From Candidatus Bathyarchaeota archaeon (lineage in GTDB: Archaea; Thermoproteota; Bathyarchaeia; 40CM-2-53-6): a stretch of DNA of 40,588 nucleotides. This document shows, in pieces, positions 1 through 7,393 of the stretch. The notes under the pieces were generated by a model. That model was not told where the DNA came from. It was given only the letters and a program-made list of their open reading frames with translations, and did no database searches. The stretch's first letter is position 1. Every line of letters starts with the position of its first letter. The position numbers were made by a program, and so were the translations under genes. The DNA lies in NCBI GenBank assembly GCA_005883085.1, contig VBAY01000047.1:1-40588 (forward strand), written 5' to 3'.

Positions 1-1
1 G

Positions 2-727
2 AAAAATGTCACAAGGGTACTTTTGGAATTGGGCGGGAAGAATCCTCACATTGTCTTCCCTGACGCAGACTTAGCGAAGGCCGCTAAAAGTGTGAGGGAG
101 GGCATTTTCACCAATGCCGGACAGATGTGCTGGGCTGGATCTAGAGCATTCATTCACGAGAGCGTATACGATGCTTTCGTAAAGGACCTCGTCGCCAAGA
201 CCCGAACGATAAAAATCGGGCCCGGCACGGATGAAACCAGCGAGATGGGACCCTTAGCCTCAAAGTCTCGCCAAGATGTAGTTCTGGGGTTTGTCAAGGA
301 CGGCCTCGAGGAAGGGGCGACTCTTCTCTGCGGGGGGAAGAAACCATCTGACCCGAGACTGCAGAAGGGAAATTTCGTCGAGCCCACCGTTTTCGAGAAC
401 GTCAACGGAAAGATGAAAATCGGATGCGACGAGATCTTCGGACCGGTCCTAGGCATTACCAAGTTCAAGACTCTCGACGAGGTTGTTGCCATGGCCAATG
501 AGACAGATTACGGGCTTTACGGGGGAGTCTGGACGAGCAACTTGAAAGTCGCTCATGAACTCGCTGCTCGTCTCCAAGTTGGGGGACTGGCGGTGAACGA
601 GTATCTGGTGACTTTTCCCCAGACTCCGTTCGGTGGCTACAAGGACAGCGGAATAGGACATGAAAATGGTATACGCTCAATAGAGTTCTACACACGAACC
701 AAGAATGTCTCGATAAACCTCTCTTAG
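2..727 (+). CDS. Aldehyde dehydrogenase (NAD(P)-dependent), C-terminal part, 5' end outside window
   Basis: The frame is open from base 2, so the gene starts to the left of the window; 241 residues are visible, about half of a usual 480-500 residue enzyme. The family oxidises aldehydes to carboxylates with NAD(P)+ in the cytoplasm. The fragment begins at the ELGGK motif carrying the general-base Glu. The catalytic Cys follows in FTNAGQMCWAGSR, about 35 residues later, and EIFGPV, which binds the cofactor ribose, is also present. It ends with the typical PFGGYKDSGIG and C-terminal strand. A TTG at 23 would be a false start in the middle of the domain. The substrate cannot be told from this half. 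No operon partner is visible on this strand; the next gene is convergent. Confidence 0.93.
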   Translation, partial: KNVTRVLLELGGKNPHIVFPDADLAKAAKSVREGIFTNAGQMCWAGSRAFIHESVYDAFVKDLVAKTRTIKIGPGTDETSEMGPLASKSRQDVVLGFVKDGLEEGATLLCGGKKPSDPRLQKGNFVEPTVFENVNGKMKIGCDEIFGPVLGITKFKTLDEVVAMANETDYGLYGGVWTSNLKVAHELAARLQVGGLAVNEYLVTFPQTPFGGYKDSGIGHENGIRSIEFYTRTKNVSINLS

Positions 728-1059
728 ACACGGTAGCCGGCTCCGGTTCATTGCACCTTGAGGAGGTATGCGAACAGAACTATCGCGAAGAATCGCTCAT
801 TTTCAGCCCTGATCTTGAAAATGGGAGGGGGTTTCTAGATTTCCCTCTAATCATTCGGGGATGACCCGTTAAAATCCTTAGATTTGCCTCCCCATCTAAG
901 CCTGAATCGTGCTCTGACCGGCTTGTCTCGCCCAAAATCATTGCCAGACAAGGAATCGTTCCCGGGGGAGGGGGTCTTGCACAGAGCATCTCGTGACGCA
1001 AGAGTGGTGGAGTCCTCGAAGTCCCTGGCTAATCAAAGGAGAGTAGAGATTCTTTCGAG
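728..1059. other. Intergenic region between convergent genes
   Basis: I see no convincing gene in these 332 bases. A small minus-strand reading frame here (780-1001) has no family resemblance and an unlikely Pro/Arg-rich composition. The only structure noted is the stem-loop at 798-823. The region separates the ends of the aldehyde dehydrogenase and korB, so it probably holds only transcription ends. Confidence 0.6.
798..823. terminator. Perfect 8-bp stem-loop between convergent genes
   Basis: CATTTTCA at 798-805 is followed after 10 bases by its exact complement TGAAAATG at 816-823. It lies about 70 bases past the aldehyde dehydrogenase stop and before the end of the opposing korB. A role in transcription ending or RNA 3' stability is only inferred. 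There is no T-run right after it, so it is not a bacterial-type terminator. Confidence 0.25.
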
Positions 1060-1986
1060 CTAGGTAAGCTCGTCCAGCAACGGCGTAATATCACGGTTGT
1101 AGATATCTTGCTCGACGAAAGGCTTGTCCTTCAAGGCGGGCATTCTGAGAGCCAGTTGATCCTCGAAAGTAGGTACCTCCATCTTGAAGAATACGCCGAT
1201 CGGTATCTTGTCGCCCCACTCGAAAGATTTCAATAGAGCATTTCCCTTCTTAGTGTTAACCTCGTCAGTCGAGGGATCCGCAACCACACCATTGTATCCT
1301 GAGTCCTCCAGCTTGTAGAGCCTTGGTGCCTTGACCGGAAGATCTTCGCCCCCATACCACTCCTTCGTGTTGATGTCGTTATAGGTCGGGCATGTTTGCA
1401 GAACATCTACGAACGCGCTTCCTCGATGTTCTATTGCTGCTCGGAGAGTCTGCTTCAAGTGGCGAACGTCCAGAGCATAGCTTCGCGCAACGAAGGTGTA
1501 GCCCGAGGCGACAGCCATGGCGATCGGGTTCACACGTTCAATAATAGCAGGTGCAGGCATGGACTTTGTCTTGACCCCCTTCGGCAGCGTAGGAGACGCC
1601 TGACCTTTCGTCAACCCATAGACGCCGTTGTCGTAGAGTACGTATGTGAAGTCTAGGTTCCTTCTACCCGTATTAACGAAGTGGCCTGCTCCTATTCCTA
1701 GGCCGTCTCCATCGCCACCCACAGCGACAACGGTCAGTCCAGGATTAGAAAGACGGGCACCGGTAGCGATCGGAAGCACACGACCGTGAAGTGTATGGAA
1801 CCCGTAGGCATTAACAAAGTGCGGAGTCTTGCCTGAACATCCGATACCGGAGAAGATTGCAACCCTGTGAGGTTCCAGCTGCATCTCCAGGAGAGTCATT
1901 TGGATCGCGTTGACGATTCCAAAGTCTCCGCAACCTGGGCACCAATCGTTGTGAACCTGTGTCCGGTATGTTTTCAGCTCAAGCAT
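1060..1986 (-). CDS. korB: 2-oxoacid:ferredoxin oxidoreductase, beta subunit
   Basis: This 308-residue subunit binds thiamine diphosphate and a [4Fe-4S] cluster, and with the alpha subunit converts 2-oxoacids plus CoA to acyl-CoA, CO2 and reduced ferredoxin. Cys16 and Cys19 (WCPGCGDFGI), Cys50 (GIGCSGK) and Cys199 (LQTCPTYN) match in order and spacing the four cluster ligands of the Sulfolobus-type enzyme. The TPP/Mg motif GDGDGLGIG is at 91-99 with DN...YGLTKGQ after it. The ATG start at 1986 overlaps the end of korA by 8 bases, so the two are translationally linked in one operon. Pyruvate and 2-oxoglutarate specificity cannot be separated by sight. Confidence 0.95.
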   Translation of the reverse strand: MLELKTYRTQVHNDWCPGCGDFGIVNAIQMTLLEMQLEPHRVAIFSGIGCSGKTPHFVNAYGFHTLHGRVLPIATGARLSNPGLTVVAVGGDGDGLGIGAGHFVNTGRRNLDFTYVLYDNGVYGLTKGQASPTLPKGVKTKSMPAPAIIERVNPIAMAVASGYTFVARSYALDVRHLKQTLRAAIEHRGSAFVDVLQTCPTYNDINTKEWYGGEDLPVKAPRLYKLEDSGYNGVVADPSTDEVNTKKGNALLKSFEWGDKIPIGVFFKMEVPTFEDQLALRMPALKDKPFVEQDIYNRDITPLLDELT

Positions 1987-3835
1987 GAGATACAGTAACC
2001 TCTTTGATTCCGTTCTTTATTATCTCTTTGACACCCTCGTAGATTTCGTTCTGGGAAAACGGTCTTCCATCAAACTTCACAATATTGTTGTCCATTGCAA
2101 TACCAGTTTTCTCACGGATCAGTCCTGCCATCTGTGCCGAGTAATTGTTTTCGATCGCGATTTTTCTCCGGGCTGGGCCGAGTGCCTGCTGGACGAAGTT
2201 TGTTGGGAAAGGGTTGACATATCGCACCTGTAGAAAGTTTGTCTCTATCCCGTCGCTCATGAGGTCTTCCATTCCGTCAAGGATCGCGCCCTTGGATGAT
2301 CCCCAACCGACAAGCGTAATTGGAGCAGACTTGGATCCGTATAGAGTTGCCTTTTTTGAGTCGGGAATTACTTGTCCTGCAAGCTCGATTTTTCTCATTC
2401 TCTTCCTCATCATCTTGATTCGGATATCCGGCGCCTCTGTGATATGACCATACTCGTCATGCTCGTCTCCGGTCGTCCAGAAGATTCCACCTTTCTGACC
2501 CGGAATTGCTCGAGGTGAAATGCCCATTTCTGTCCAGCGATAGCGCCGATAATCGGTGCTTGTGGCCAGATCTGATTCTCGAACCATATCTCCCCGGTCG
2601 ACCTTCAAGTTGTCGCCGTTGAAAGGAGGTATATCCTGGTACGTGCTCGCCAGGAATTTGTCGGTTAGAAGTATTACAGGTACTTGGTAGTGTTCGGCGT
2701 AGTTGAAAGCGTCGAACGTGTCGTAGTAAGTTTCGACCACATCACCCGGTGCAATTATTATCCGGGGAAATTCTCCGTGTGCAGCGTGGAGTGCAAATCT
2801 CAGGTCTGCTTGCTCCGTCCGAGTCGGTAGCCCAGTTGCAGGACCTGCCCGCTGATATAGCACGACAACTGGTCCAGGAGCTTCCGTTATTCCAGCCCAT
2901 CCCAACCCTTCGGCCATAAGAGAAAAGCCCGGGCCAGAGGTAGAGGTAGAAGATCTTAGACCAGCGTGAGCCGCACCGGTGGCCATGTTAATGGCGGAAA
3001 TCTCATCTTCTGCTTGGACGACTATCATGTTGTAGTCTTTCTGGTGGGACTCCAGGTACTCGCTTTCGTCCGTTGCTGGTGTGATGGGGTAGTAGGTTTG
3101 AAATCCACATCCCGCCTTGAGTTTCGCAATAGCCACCGCTTGTACACCTCTGATCATCATTCTCTTTCCAGAGAGCGGTTGCTTTCGCAGCTTTATCGGA
3201 AAAGCATCTTCGCCGAAACTCGTCTTTACATATTCATATCCGCGTTTTGCGGCGCTGACGTTTAGGTCTCCGAGAGCTGCTTTGCGTCCCGTGAATCCTT
3301 CCCTGATCGCCTCGGTTGCGAGGTCAAAGTCGTAATCGGCGAGGCCGAGGGAAGCGCCTAGAGCAATCGTGTTGACCATCACCTGGTATTTGCTAAGTTC
3401 CTTGTCTTTTCCGAACTCTTTCAGAGCCTCGACGAGAAGATCCATGTAGGGAATCGGAAAGAGTCTGATATCATCACGCCCGAAAGAGTCGGGTGTTAGG
3501 TTCAAGCTGCGGTCGTAGATTATTCCACCTCCAGGGCTGACCTCGTGTCTGTGCCCTCGATGGGTAGGGTGAGCCTTGTTCATGTCGCCAAAGAGTGTTT
3601 CCCGGTCGAGGGCCACGAGTAAGTCTACCCAGTCCACATGGGATCGGGGCGCTTTTGACTCTACCCTGAGCCTGTAGTAGCTGTGTTCCCCCTTGATGTT
3701 AGAATGATACTCGATGTTAGCAAAGATATGGAGTCCTCCCCGAATGCATGCTTTTGCAAAGTTCTCGGCAACCGAGTTGATCCCGCTGCCCTGAGGACCG
3801 CCTATCATCCAGGTGAAACTGTTGGTTACTGTCAA
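1979..3835 (-). CDS. korA: 2-oxoacid:ferredoxin oxidoreductase, fused gamma-alpha subunit
   Basis: This 618-residue protein is the large partner of the two-subunit archaeal oxidoreductase. The N-terminal gamma-like domain starts at WMIGGPQGSGIN (9-20) and runs to about residue 200. The alpha (pyrimidine-binding) domain follows with the diagnostic YPITP motif at 249-253, then a TK C-terminal domain. The start is TTG at 3835; no in-frame ATG lies upstream, and family members begin only a few residues before the GGPQGSG motif. A TATA-like stretch around 3864-3873 (minus strand) fits a very short leader. It is divergent from the aquaporin gene and followed by korB with an 8-base overlap. Ferredoxin and CoA are the expected partners; the exact oxoacid is not known. 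Confidence 0.95.
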   Translation of the reverse strand: MTVTNSFTWMIGGPQGSGINSVAENFAKACIRGGLHIFANIEYHSNIKGEHSYYRLRVESKAPRSHVDWVDLLVALDRETLFGDMNKAHPTHRGHRHEVSPGGGIIYDRSLNLTPDSFGRDDIRLFPIPYMDLLVEALKEFGKDKELSKYQVMVNTIALGASLGLADYDFDLATEAIREGFTGRKAALGDLNVSAAKRGYEYVKTSFGEDAFPIKLRKQPLSGKRMMIRGVQAVAIAKLKAGCGFQTYYPITPATDESEYLESHQKDYNMIVVQAEDEISAINMATGAAHAGLRSSTSTSGPGFSLMAEGLGWAGITEAPGPVVVLYQRAGPATGLPTRTEQADLRFALHAAHGEFPRIIIAPGDVVETYYDTFDAFNYAEHYQVPVILLTDKFLASTYQDIPPFNGDNLKVDRGDMVRESDLATSTDYRRYRWTEMGISPRAIPGQKGGIFWTTGDEHDEYGHITEAPDIRIKMMRKRMRKIELAGQVIPDSKKATLYGSKSAPITLVGWGSSKGAILDGMEDLMSDGIETNFLQVRYVNPFPTNFVQQALGPARRKIAIENNYSAQMAGLIREKTGIAMDNNIVKFDGRPFSQNEIYEGVKEIIKNGIKEVTVSHA

Positions 3836-3959
3836 CTTCCCGCATAATAGGGATCGTCTAGCATAGAAAATTCTTTGCCCTTCGAGGGTTCGCGGTCTTA
3901 AGGCTGATAGCGAACATTGGTCTATGTTAGACAGCGAGCAGGCCGCTTGAAAACAAGCG

Positions 3960-3966
3960 CTATATA
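3960..3966 (+). promoter_or_regulatory. TATA box of the aquaporin gene
   Basis: CTATATA lies about 32 bases before the ATG at 3996. With the usual archaeal TATA-to-start distance of about 26 bases, transcription would begin near 3989 and give a leader of under 10 bases. The mRNA would therefore be nearly leaderless. Confidence 0.5.
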
Positions 3967-3995
3967 GGCATAGTCAACCGAGACTTCGTTTCGCC

Positions 3996-4703
3996 ATGAA
4001 TAGGATGGGACGAGCGGCACTGGCTGAGGCCTATGGGACCTTTCTTCTCACCATGATTGGGCCAGGGACAATTATGGCTGTCACGTTGCTCGATGTCGGG
4101 GGAACGAGTGCAGGACTCGGCTTTATCGGGCTCGCCCACGGAGTAGCTCTCTTGTTGGCGGTGTACACTATAGGTCGCTTGACCGGTGCCCACATCAATC
4201 CCGCGGTGACAATAGCTCATTGGGCTACACGGAGGATGGAGACAAAGAAGGTGGCACCGTACGTTCTGGGACAGCTTGCAGGCGCGTCCGTTGCTGGTTT
4301 CATTCAGCTCGCATTGTGGACCTCTAGCAACAGCCCTAGACTCCTGCGGGCGGCTCATTCAACCTTCCTTGGAGATACCGTTCCAAGCCCTGAATTCGGA
4401 ATCGGAGCGGTGCTTCTAGCCGAAGTGATCGGTACTGCCATTCTCGTCTTCACCGTATTCGGGGCCACCGACAAGGCTGCCGACCCAAGCCGGGCAGGTG
4501 TCACCATAGGATTCGCTCTGGCAGCGATCATCTGGATGTTCGGCCCGGTTTCTGGGGCGTCCCTTAACCCTGCTAGAACGTGGGGGCCGACCCTCGCTTC
4601 AGCAGTGTTCAGCCTGACCCCGCTAGGGAATCTATGGATATATGTCGTTGGCCCGGTTCTGGGAGGGTTGCTTGGAGCCTTCCTATACGATGCGTTCAGG
4701 TAG
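3996..4703 (+). CDS. Aquaporin / MIP-family channel (AqpM-like)
   Basis: This 235-residue integral membrane channel is expected to pass water and possibly small neutral solutes. It has six hydrophobic segments and the two pore motifs, NPA at 68-70 (GAHINPAV) and NPA at 191-193 followed by Arg194 (GASLNPARTWGP). The helix-5 selectivity residue, which is His in water-specific AqpZ, reads as Ile in AAIIWMFGP. That resembles archaeal AqpM, which also passes other small molecules. The ATG start is supported by the TATA box 32 bases upstream. It stands alone on its strand, divergent from korAB. The family call is firm; the transported solute is not. Confidence 0.94.
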   Translation: MNRMGRAALAEAYGTFLLTMIGPGTIMAVTLLDVGGTSAGLGFIGLAHGVALLLAVYTIGRLTGAHINPAVTIAHWATRRMETKKVAPYVLGQLAGASVAGFIQLALWTSSNSPRLLRAAHSTFLGDTVPSPEFGIGAVLLAEVIGTAILVFTVFGATDKAADPSRAGVTIGFALAAIIWMFGPVSGASLNPARTWGPTLASAVFSLTPLGNLWIYVVGPVLGGLLGAFLYDAFR

Positions 4704-4785
4704 AGCCTAGAAGGAAGCATTCCAGAGATTCCTCACGAATATTTCCGGATCGAACATGAACCAGTACGTGGAGGCCTTGACTAGC

Positions 4786-5124
4786 TCAGGCCTTGGTCTG
4801 AGCTGGTGTTGCAGGCTGGACTGGGGGAGGAGTGTAGCCGGGGTTGACTCTCTGATTGATCTCGTTAGCGAGGGCGTGTCCGTGGAGAATAACCGTGACC
4901 TTCTTGACACCCTCAAGTTTCGACGTAAGGTTCCTAATGTTCATTCCAATGTCTTCCGCAAAGATGGGTGGACAGAACGGCGCAGTCAGATGATATTTGA
5001 TCAAAATCTCCCCGTTCTCTTGGATGTTTATCTCGTCAACTAGATGCATCTCGGTGATCGGAAGCCCGAGCTCCGGATCAACAACCTTCTCAAGCTCCTT
5101 TTCGACTGCGTCGACAGTGACCAT
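4786..5124 (-). CDS. MIP18/DUF59-family Fe-S assembly protein (SufT-like)
   Basis: This 112-residue stand-alone DUF59 protein is probably cytoplasmic and involved in maturing iron-sulfur proteins. It shows the DPELGLPI motif, then MHLVDEI, and YHLTAPFCPP with the conserved Cys (residue 51 from this start). The C-terminal tail is Pro/Ala/Gln-rich (PPPVQPATPAQTKA). An upstream ATG at 5145 exists, but the TATA box at 5156-5162 puts the expected transcription start near 5134, downstream of it. I therefore prefer the ATG at 5124. A second DUF59 domain occurs in the Mrp ATPase of this window. PaaD-like and SufT-like roles cannot be separated by sequence alone. Confidence 0.85.
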   Translation of the reverse strand: MVTVDAVEKELEKVVDPELGLPITEMHLVDEINIQENGEILIKYHLTAPFCPPIFAEDIGMNIRNLTSKLEGVKKVTVILHGHALANEINQRVNPGYTPPPVQPATPAQTKA

Positions 5125-5155
5125 ACTCTTCGTATAGACAAGCATGTCCGTTTTG

Positions 5156-5162
5156 ATTTATA
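5156..5162 (-). promoter_or_regulatory. TATA box of the DUF59 gene
   Basis: On the minus strand the sequence reads CCTATAAAT. Counting about 26 bases puts transcription start near 5134. That excludes the ATG at 5145 and leaves a leader of about 10 bases before the ATG at 5124. Confidence 0.45.
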
Positions 5163-5249
5163 GGTTCCTTGGGGGGTAAGACTGAGTGCTTAGGCTGACT
5201 GCTAATTGTGAGCGATCTCGGACGGAAGGTAAGACTCTTCGGGATTATG

Positions 5250-5262
5250 ACATAAGTTATGT
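5250..5262. promoter_or_regulatory. Dyad ACATAAGTTATGT next to the TATA box (possible operator)
   Basis: This is a perfect 6-bp inverted repeat around a central G. It touches the TATA-like TTTAAATA at 5262-5269 of the downstream regulator gene. A repressor bound here would block TBP/TFB, so autoregulation by the regulator is plausible. Binding is not shown by the sequence. Confidence 0.35.
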
Positions 5263-5269
5263 TTAAATA
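5262..5269 (+). promoter_or_regulatory. TATA box of the HTH/cysteine regulator gene
   Basis: TTTAAATA is centred about 36 bases before the TTG start at 5302. The expected transcription start is near 5291, giving an 11-base leader. This supports the TTG codon as the start. Confidence 0.45.
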
Positions 5270-5301
5270 GATTTTACAAGCTATTTGTCCTCGTCGTCTT
5301 A

Positions 5302-5751
5302 TTGATTATTCCTTGTGAAGTTGCAGCGAAATCGGTCATTCCTGCATTACGAGCAATGATAGCTCGTGAACTGATAGAAGGCTATGGAATGAAGCAGGAA
5401 CTTGTCGCCCAACGGTTGGGAATTACACAAGCTGCAGTCAGCAAATACAGACACCAGGTTCGCGGAGAGGCTGTCGACCTGGGAACTGCGGCAGAAGTCC
5501 GTCAGATGAGCCGGGATATCGCCTCGACTCTTGTCGGTAACCCTGACCCGCTGGATGTGTCCAGAAAGTTCTGTCAAGCGTGTACGGACATTCGTGCCCT
5601 AGGCCTCATGTGCGAGACGTGCAGAAAGGTCGACCCCAGTTGGGACGTTGAGCACTGCACAATCTGTTTCGGCCACCACAGTTGCGCCGAGACTGTTACC
5701 ATCGAGCCGAGCAGCATAGCGAAGTACAGAAAAATCCCGATCCAACACTGA
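5302..5751 (+). CDS. Predicted transcriptional regulator, XRE-type HTH plus cysteine cluster (COG2522-like)
   Basis: This 149-residue protein has an N-terminal helix-turn-helix (about 28-55, MKQELVAQRLGITQAAVSKY). Its C-terminal half is Cys-rich, with Cys91, Cys94, Cys104, Cys107, Cys119, Cys122 and Cys128. The CxxC pairs suggest zinc or an Fe-S cluster. The opening (PCEVAAKSVIPALRAMIARELIE) is typical of a conserved archaeal regulator family. The start is TTG at 5302, supported by the TATA box 33-40 bases upstream. It is divergent from the DUF59 gene, so the two share a control region holding the ACATAAGTTATGT dyad. Target genes are unknown; metal- or redox-sensing is inference. Confidence 0.85.
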   Translation: MIIPCEVAAKSVIPALRAMIARELIEGYGMKQELVAQRLGITQAAVSKYRHQVRGEAVDLGTAAEVRQMSRDIASTLVGNPDPLDVSRKFCQACTDIRALGLMCETCRKVDPSWDVEHCTICFGHHSCAETVTIEPSSIAKYRKIPIQH

Positions 5752-5852
5752 CCACACAAAGGATCGAAGTCCCAGCGGGTCTTCTGGACCAACTACCCAA
5801 ACAAATGAGCCAAACGATGTTCACTCTTGCTACTCTATGTGACCGAAGGATC

Positions 5853-5963
5853 TCAGAATTTGATGACCCTTCCGCTGGAGGATTTTCTGTACGGTCCCCT
5901 CTTTCGTTTGCGAGCCTTATCTTTAGATTCTCTTCTGCGAATCATCTTGTCTTCAACGCTCAT
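5853..5963 (-). CDS. Very basic 36-residue small protein
   Basis: ATG at 5963 opens a 36-codon frame ending with TGA at 5853-5855. The protein has an acidic-mixed start (MSVEDKMIRRRESKDK), a run of Arg/Lys, the segment KRGPYRKSSSGR, and ends VIKF. Nearly half of the residues are Lys or Arg, which suggests RNA, ribosome or DNA binding. I do not recognise a named family, though short archaeal proteins ending in a GPYRKS-like motif seem familiar to me. It is convergent with the upstream regulator gene and fills a gap that otherwise has no gene. No clear Shine-Dalgarno is seen; a TTTAAA-like element near 6017-6024 could serve both directions. Confidence 0.55.
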   Translation of the reverse strand: MSVEDKMIRRRESKDKARKRKRGPYRKSSSGRVIKF

Positions 5964-6067
5964 TAGTTCTGTTCACTCTGTTTCGCTCCTAGCTATGCTT
6001 CCTAGCAACTCAATCCCTTTAAATTGCTCACTAACGGGGATTGAGGAAGTAGGAGGCTCCGAACACC

Positions 6068-6493
6068 TTGAAGCTCGGCTTTGGAAGGCCGAAACAGAAA
6101 GACCCCTCAATCGAAGGCAGTGCTGAGTCCGCGGCGGGCAACAGATTGAAAGAGCTTTGCGGTGGGGATAGCGATCTATATGGAGCAATGTCCCGCCTCA
6201 TGTTCCTTGATCCGAAAAAAATCACGATGCCCCTAGAGCGGGTGGTAGGGGATGCTCAAGAATACGAGGCGCAGGGAAACAAGCTGAGAGCGGAGGTCGC
6301 TTACAGGATTGCCGGTGGGATCTCTCTCTACAGAAGCGACGTGGACAGCGTGAACAAGTTTTTTTCGAAAGCTGCCTCGTTGGCAGGCGACTCTCACCCC
6401 GAGTATCAAGTCATTCTCAAGCGGAGCAGTGAGGCGGTTGCTATAGCTCGAAAGTACTATGAGGAATTCAGACCCTCGGTGGCACAGACTTGA
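6068..6493 (+). CDS. Hypothetical 141-residue protein, probably helical and cytoplasmic
   Basis: I do not recognise a named domain. The protein is soluble, charged and mostly helical. It has a basic N-terminus (MKLGFGRPKQK), a central DPKKITMPLERVVGDAQEYEAQGNKLRAEVAYRIAGG stretch (given here only as the region around residues 50-85), and a C-terminal helix rich in Ala and Lys. The EYEAQGNKLRAEVAYRIA pattern looks like a TPR-type helix pair, which would suggest protein binding, but this is weak. The start is TTG at 6068, supported by AGGAGG at 6051-6056 with an 11-base spacing. A TATA-like CTTTAAAT is at 6017-6024. It converges with the acylphosphatase gene, with 18 bases between the stops. 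Confidence 0.7.
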   Translation: MKLGFGRPKQKDPSIEGSAESAAGNRLKELCGGDSDLYGAMSRLMFLDPKKITMPLERVVGDAQEYEAQGNKLRAEVAYRIAGGISLYRSDVDSVNKFFSKAASLAGDSHPEYQVILKRSSEAVAIARKYYEEFRPSVAQT

Positions 6494-6511
6494 ACAGAGA
6501 TACTAGACAGG

Positions 6512-6787
6512 CTATCGGGTTATCCTAAATCCTCGAAACTCGCCTTTGAACTCTAACCAGTCTACCGCAACGCCCCTTACCTTGGCTCCGAGCGGACCGA
6601 CATGACAGAACCTTATGAGCTCGTCTAGCCTTTCTTTGTCACCCTCCGCGACTGCTTCCACCCTTCCATCCGGAAGATTTCTCACCCAGCCTGTAAGTCC
6701 TAGTCGCCCGGCCCGTTCAGTGATCTCTCTTCGGAAGAAGACCCCCTGCACTGTGCCACTAATCAGAATTCGTGTGCGAACTAACAA
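6512..6787 (-). CDS. acyP: Acylphosphatase
   Basis: This 91-residue cytoplasmic enzyme hydrolyses carboxyl-phosphate bonds such as acetyl phosphate. It has the family's usual length and alpha/beta sandwich pattern. Catalytic Arg19 is in GTVQGVFFRRE and catalytic Asn37 in GWVRNLPDGRVEAVAEG. The start is TTG at 6787, only a few residues before the first strand; no better start is seen. It lies downstream of the DUF1858-like gene on the same strand with 67 bases between. The metabolic role of archaeal acylphosphatases is generally unclear. Confidence 0.95.
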   Translation of the reverse strand: MLVRTRILISGTVQGVFFRREITERAGRLGLTGWVRNLPDGRVEAVAEGDKERLDELIRFCHVGPLGAKVRGVAVDWLEFKGEFRGFRITR

Positions 6788-6854
6788 TGGTTAAACACGG
6801 TGATAGGCTCAGGTCAGTTGGCAAGTTCCCGAAAGCAGAGAAATCGTATTAGCT

Positions 6855-7301
6855 CTAGGTAGCTGGTGTCGAGGCAAGTTGTGGAACTGGAGGTTGAGGG
6901 ATGGGTTCCTTGGCCACTTCCACAATGTCCAGAACGAGTTTCTCAGTTTTCAGTCCGTTCATAGCGGAGAAGGCGTCGAGGGTCATGTAGATGTCTCCAG
7001 CGTCCTCTGCTTCCAGTCTCAGACCCATTCTGACGAGAACTTCTCTAGTTCGAGGAAATGTCACGAGGAGATCGCCAATTGCGGTGTCGCCCCGGATGGT
7101 TCCGATGGTGATCCTGGGACGTTCCGCAATTGGAGGTTCTAGGCGTGTGGGCGATCGGGTGATTTGTACGGGTGAGGCTGGAGGCCTCTTCGAGTCGACC
7201 TTTTTTGGAATATTTCTAGTCTTCGCGGGTTTGCCCGATTTAGTCCTCCTAGCTAGCCTCTTGGTTGCCTTCCTAGAGGCTCCCCGCTTCTTCGCCGCCA
7301 T
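6855..7301 (-). CDS. DUF1858-like domain protein with Lys/Arg-rich N-terminal tail
   Basis: The protein has 148 residues. Residues 1-45 form a Lys/Arg/Ser/Pro-rich tail (MAAKKRGASRKATKRLARR...) like those of nucleic-acid-binding proteins. Residues about 62-128 fit the DUF1858 pattern: ITIGTIRGDTAIGDLL, FPRTREVLVRMGL, then MTLDAFSAMNGL. In the usual family the Gly-Leu is followed by a CxxC-like pair; here it reads GLRLEAEDAGD with no Cys, so metal binding is not expected. A Pro-rich tail ends the protein. The ATG start at 7301 has GAGGAG about 5-10 bases before it. It is downstream of mrp on the same strand. The function is unknown; binding of DNA or RNA by the tail is inferred. Confidence 0.75.
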   Translation of the reverse strand: MAAKKRGASRKATKRLARRTKSGKPAKTRNIPKKVDSKRPPASPVQITRSPTRLEPPIAERPRITIGTIRGDTAIGDLLVTFPRTREVLVRMGLRLEAEDAGDIYMTLDAFSAMNGLKTEKLVLDIVEVAKEPIPQPPVPQLASTPAT

Positions 7302-7393
7302 GAAAACACTCCTCTATCTTAGGTAGTAGGTGGGGACCTGCGTTAAAAGATTCGCGAGAGCACCATAGCCTTGGGGAGGATATTGGAGTGAGG

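Noticed and set aside
780-1001. A 73-residue minus-strand frame between the aldehyde dehydrogenase and korB.
   Set aside because: Unlikely composition, no promoter or ribosome-binding site, and a hairpin inside it suggests non-coding sequence.
5125-5145. Upstream ATG at 5145 for the DUF59 gene.
   Set aside because: It lies only about 11 bases from the TATA box, upstream of the expected transcription start.
5682-6126. Two overlapping plus-strand frames (5682-5966 and 5827-6126) in the gap after the regulator.
   Set aside because: No family resemblance, no start signals, and they are antisense to the more convincing 36-residue basic frame or overlap the next gene.
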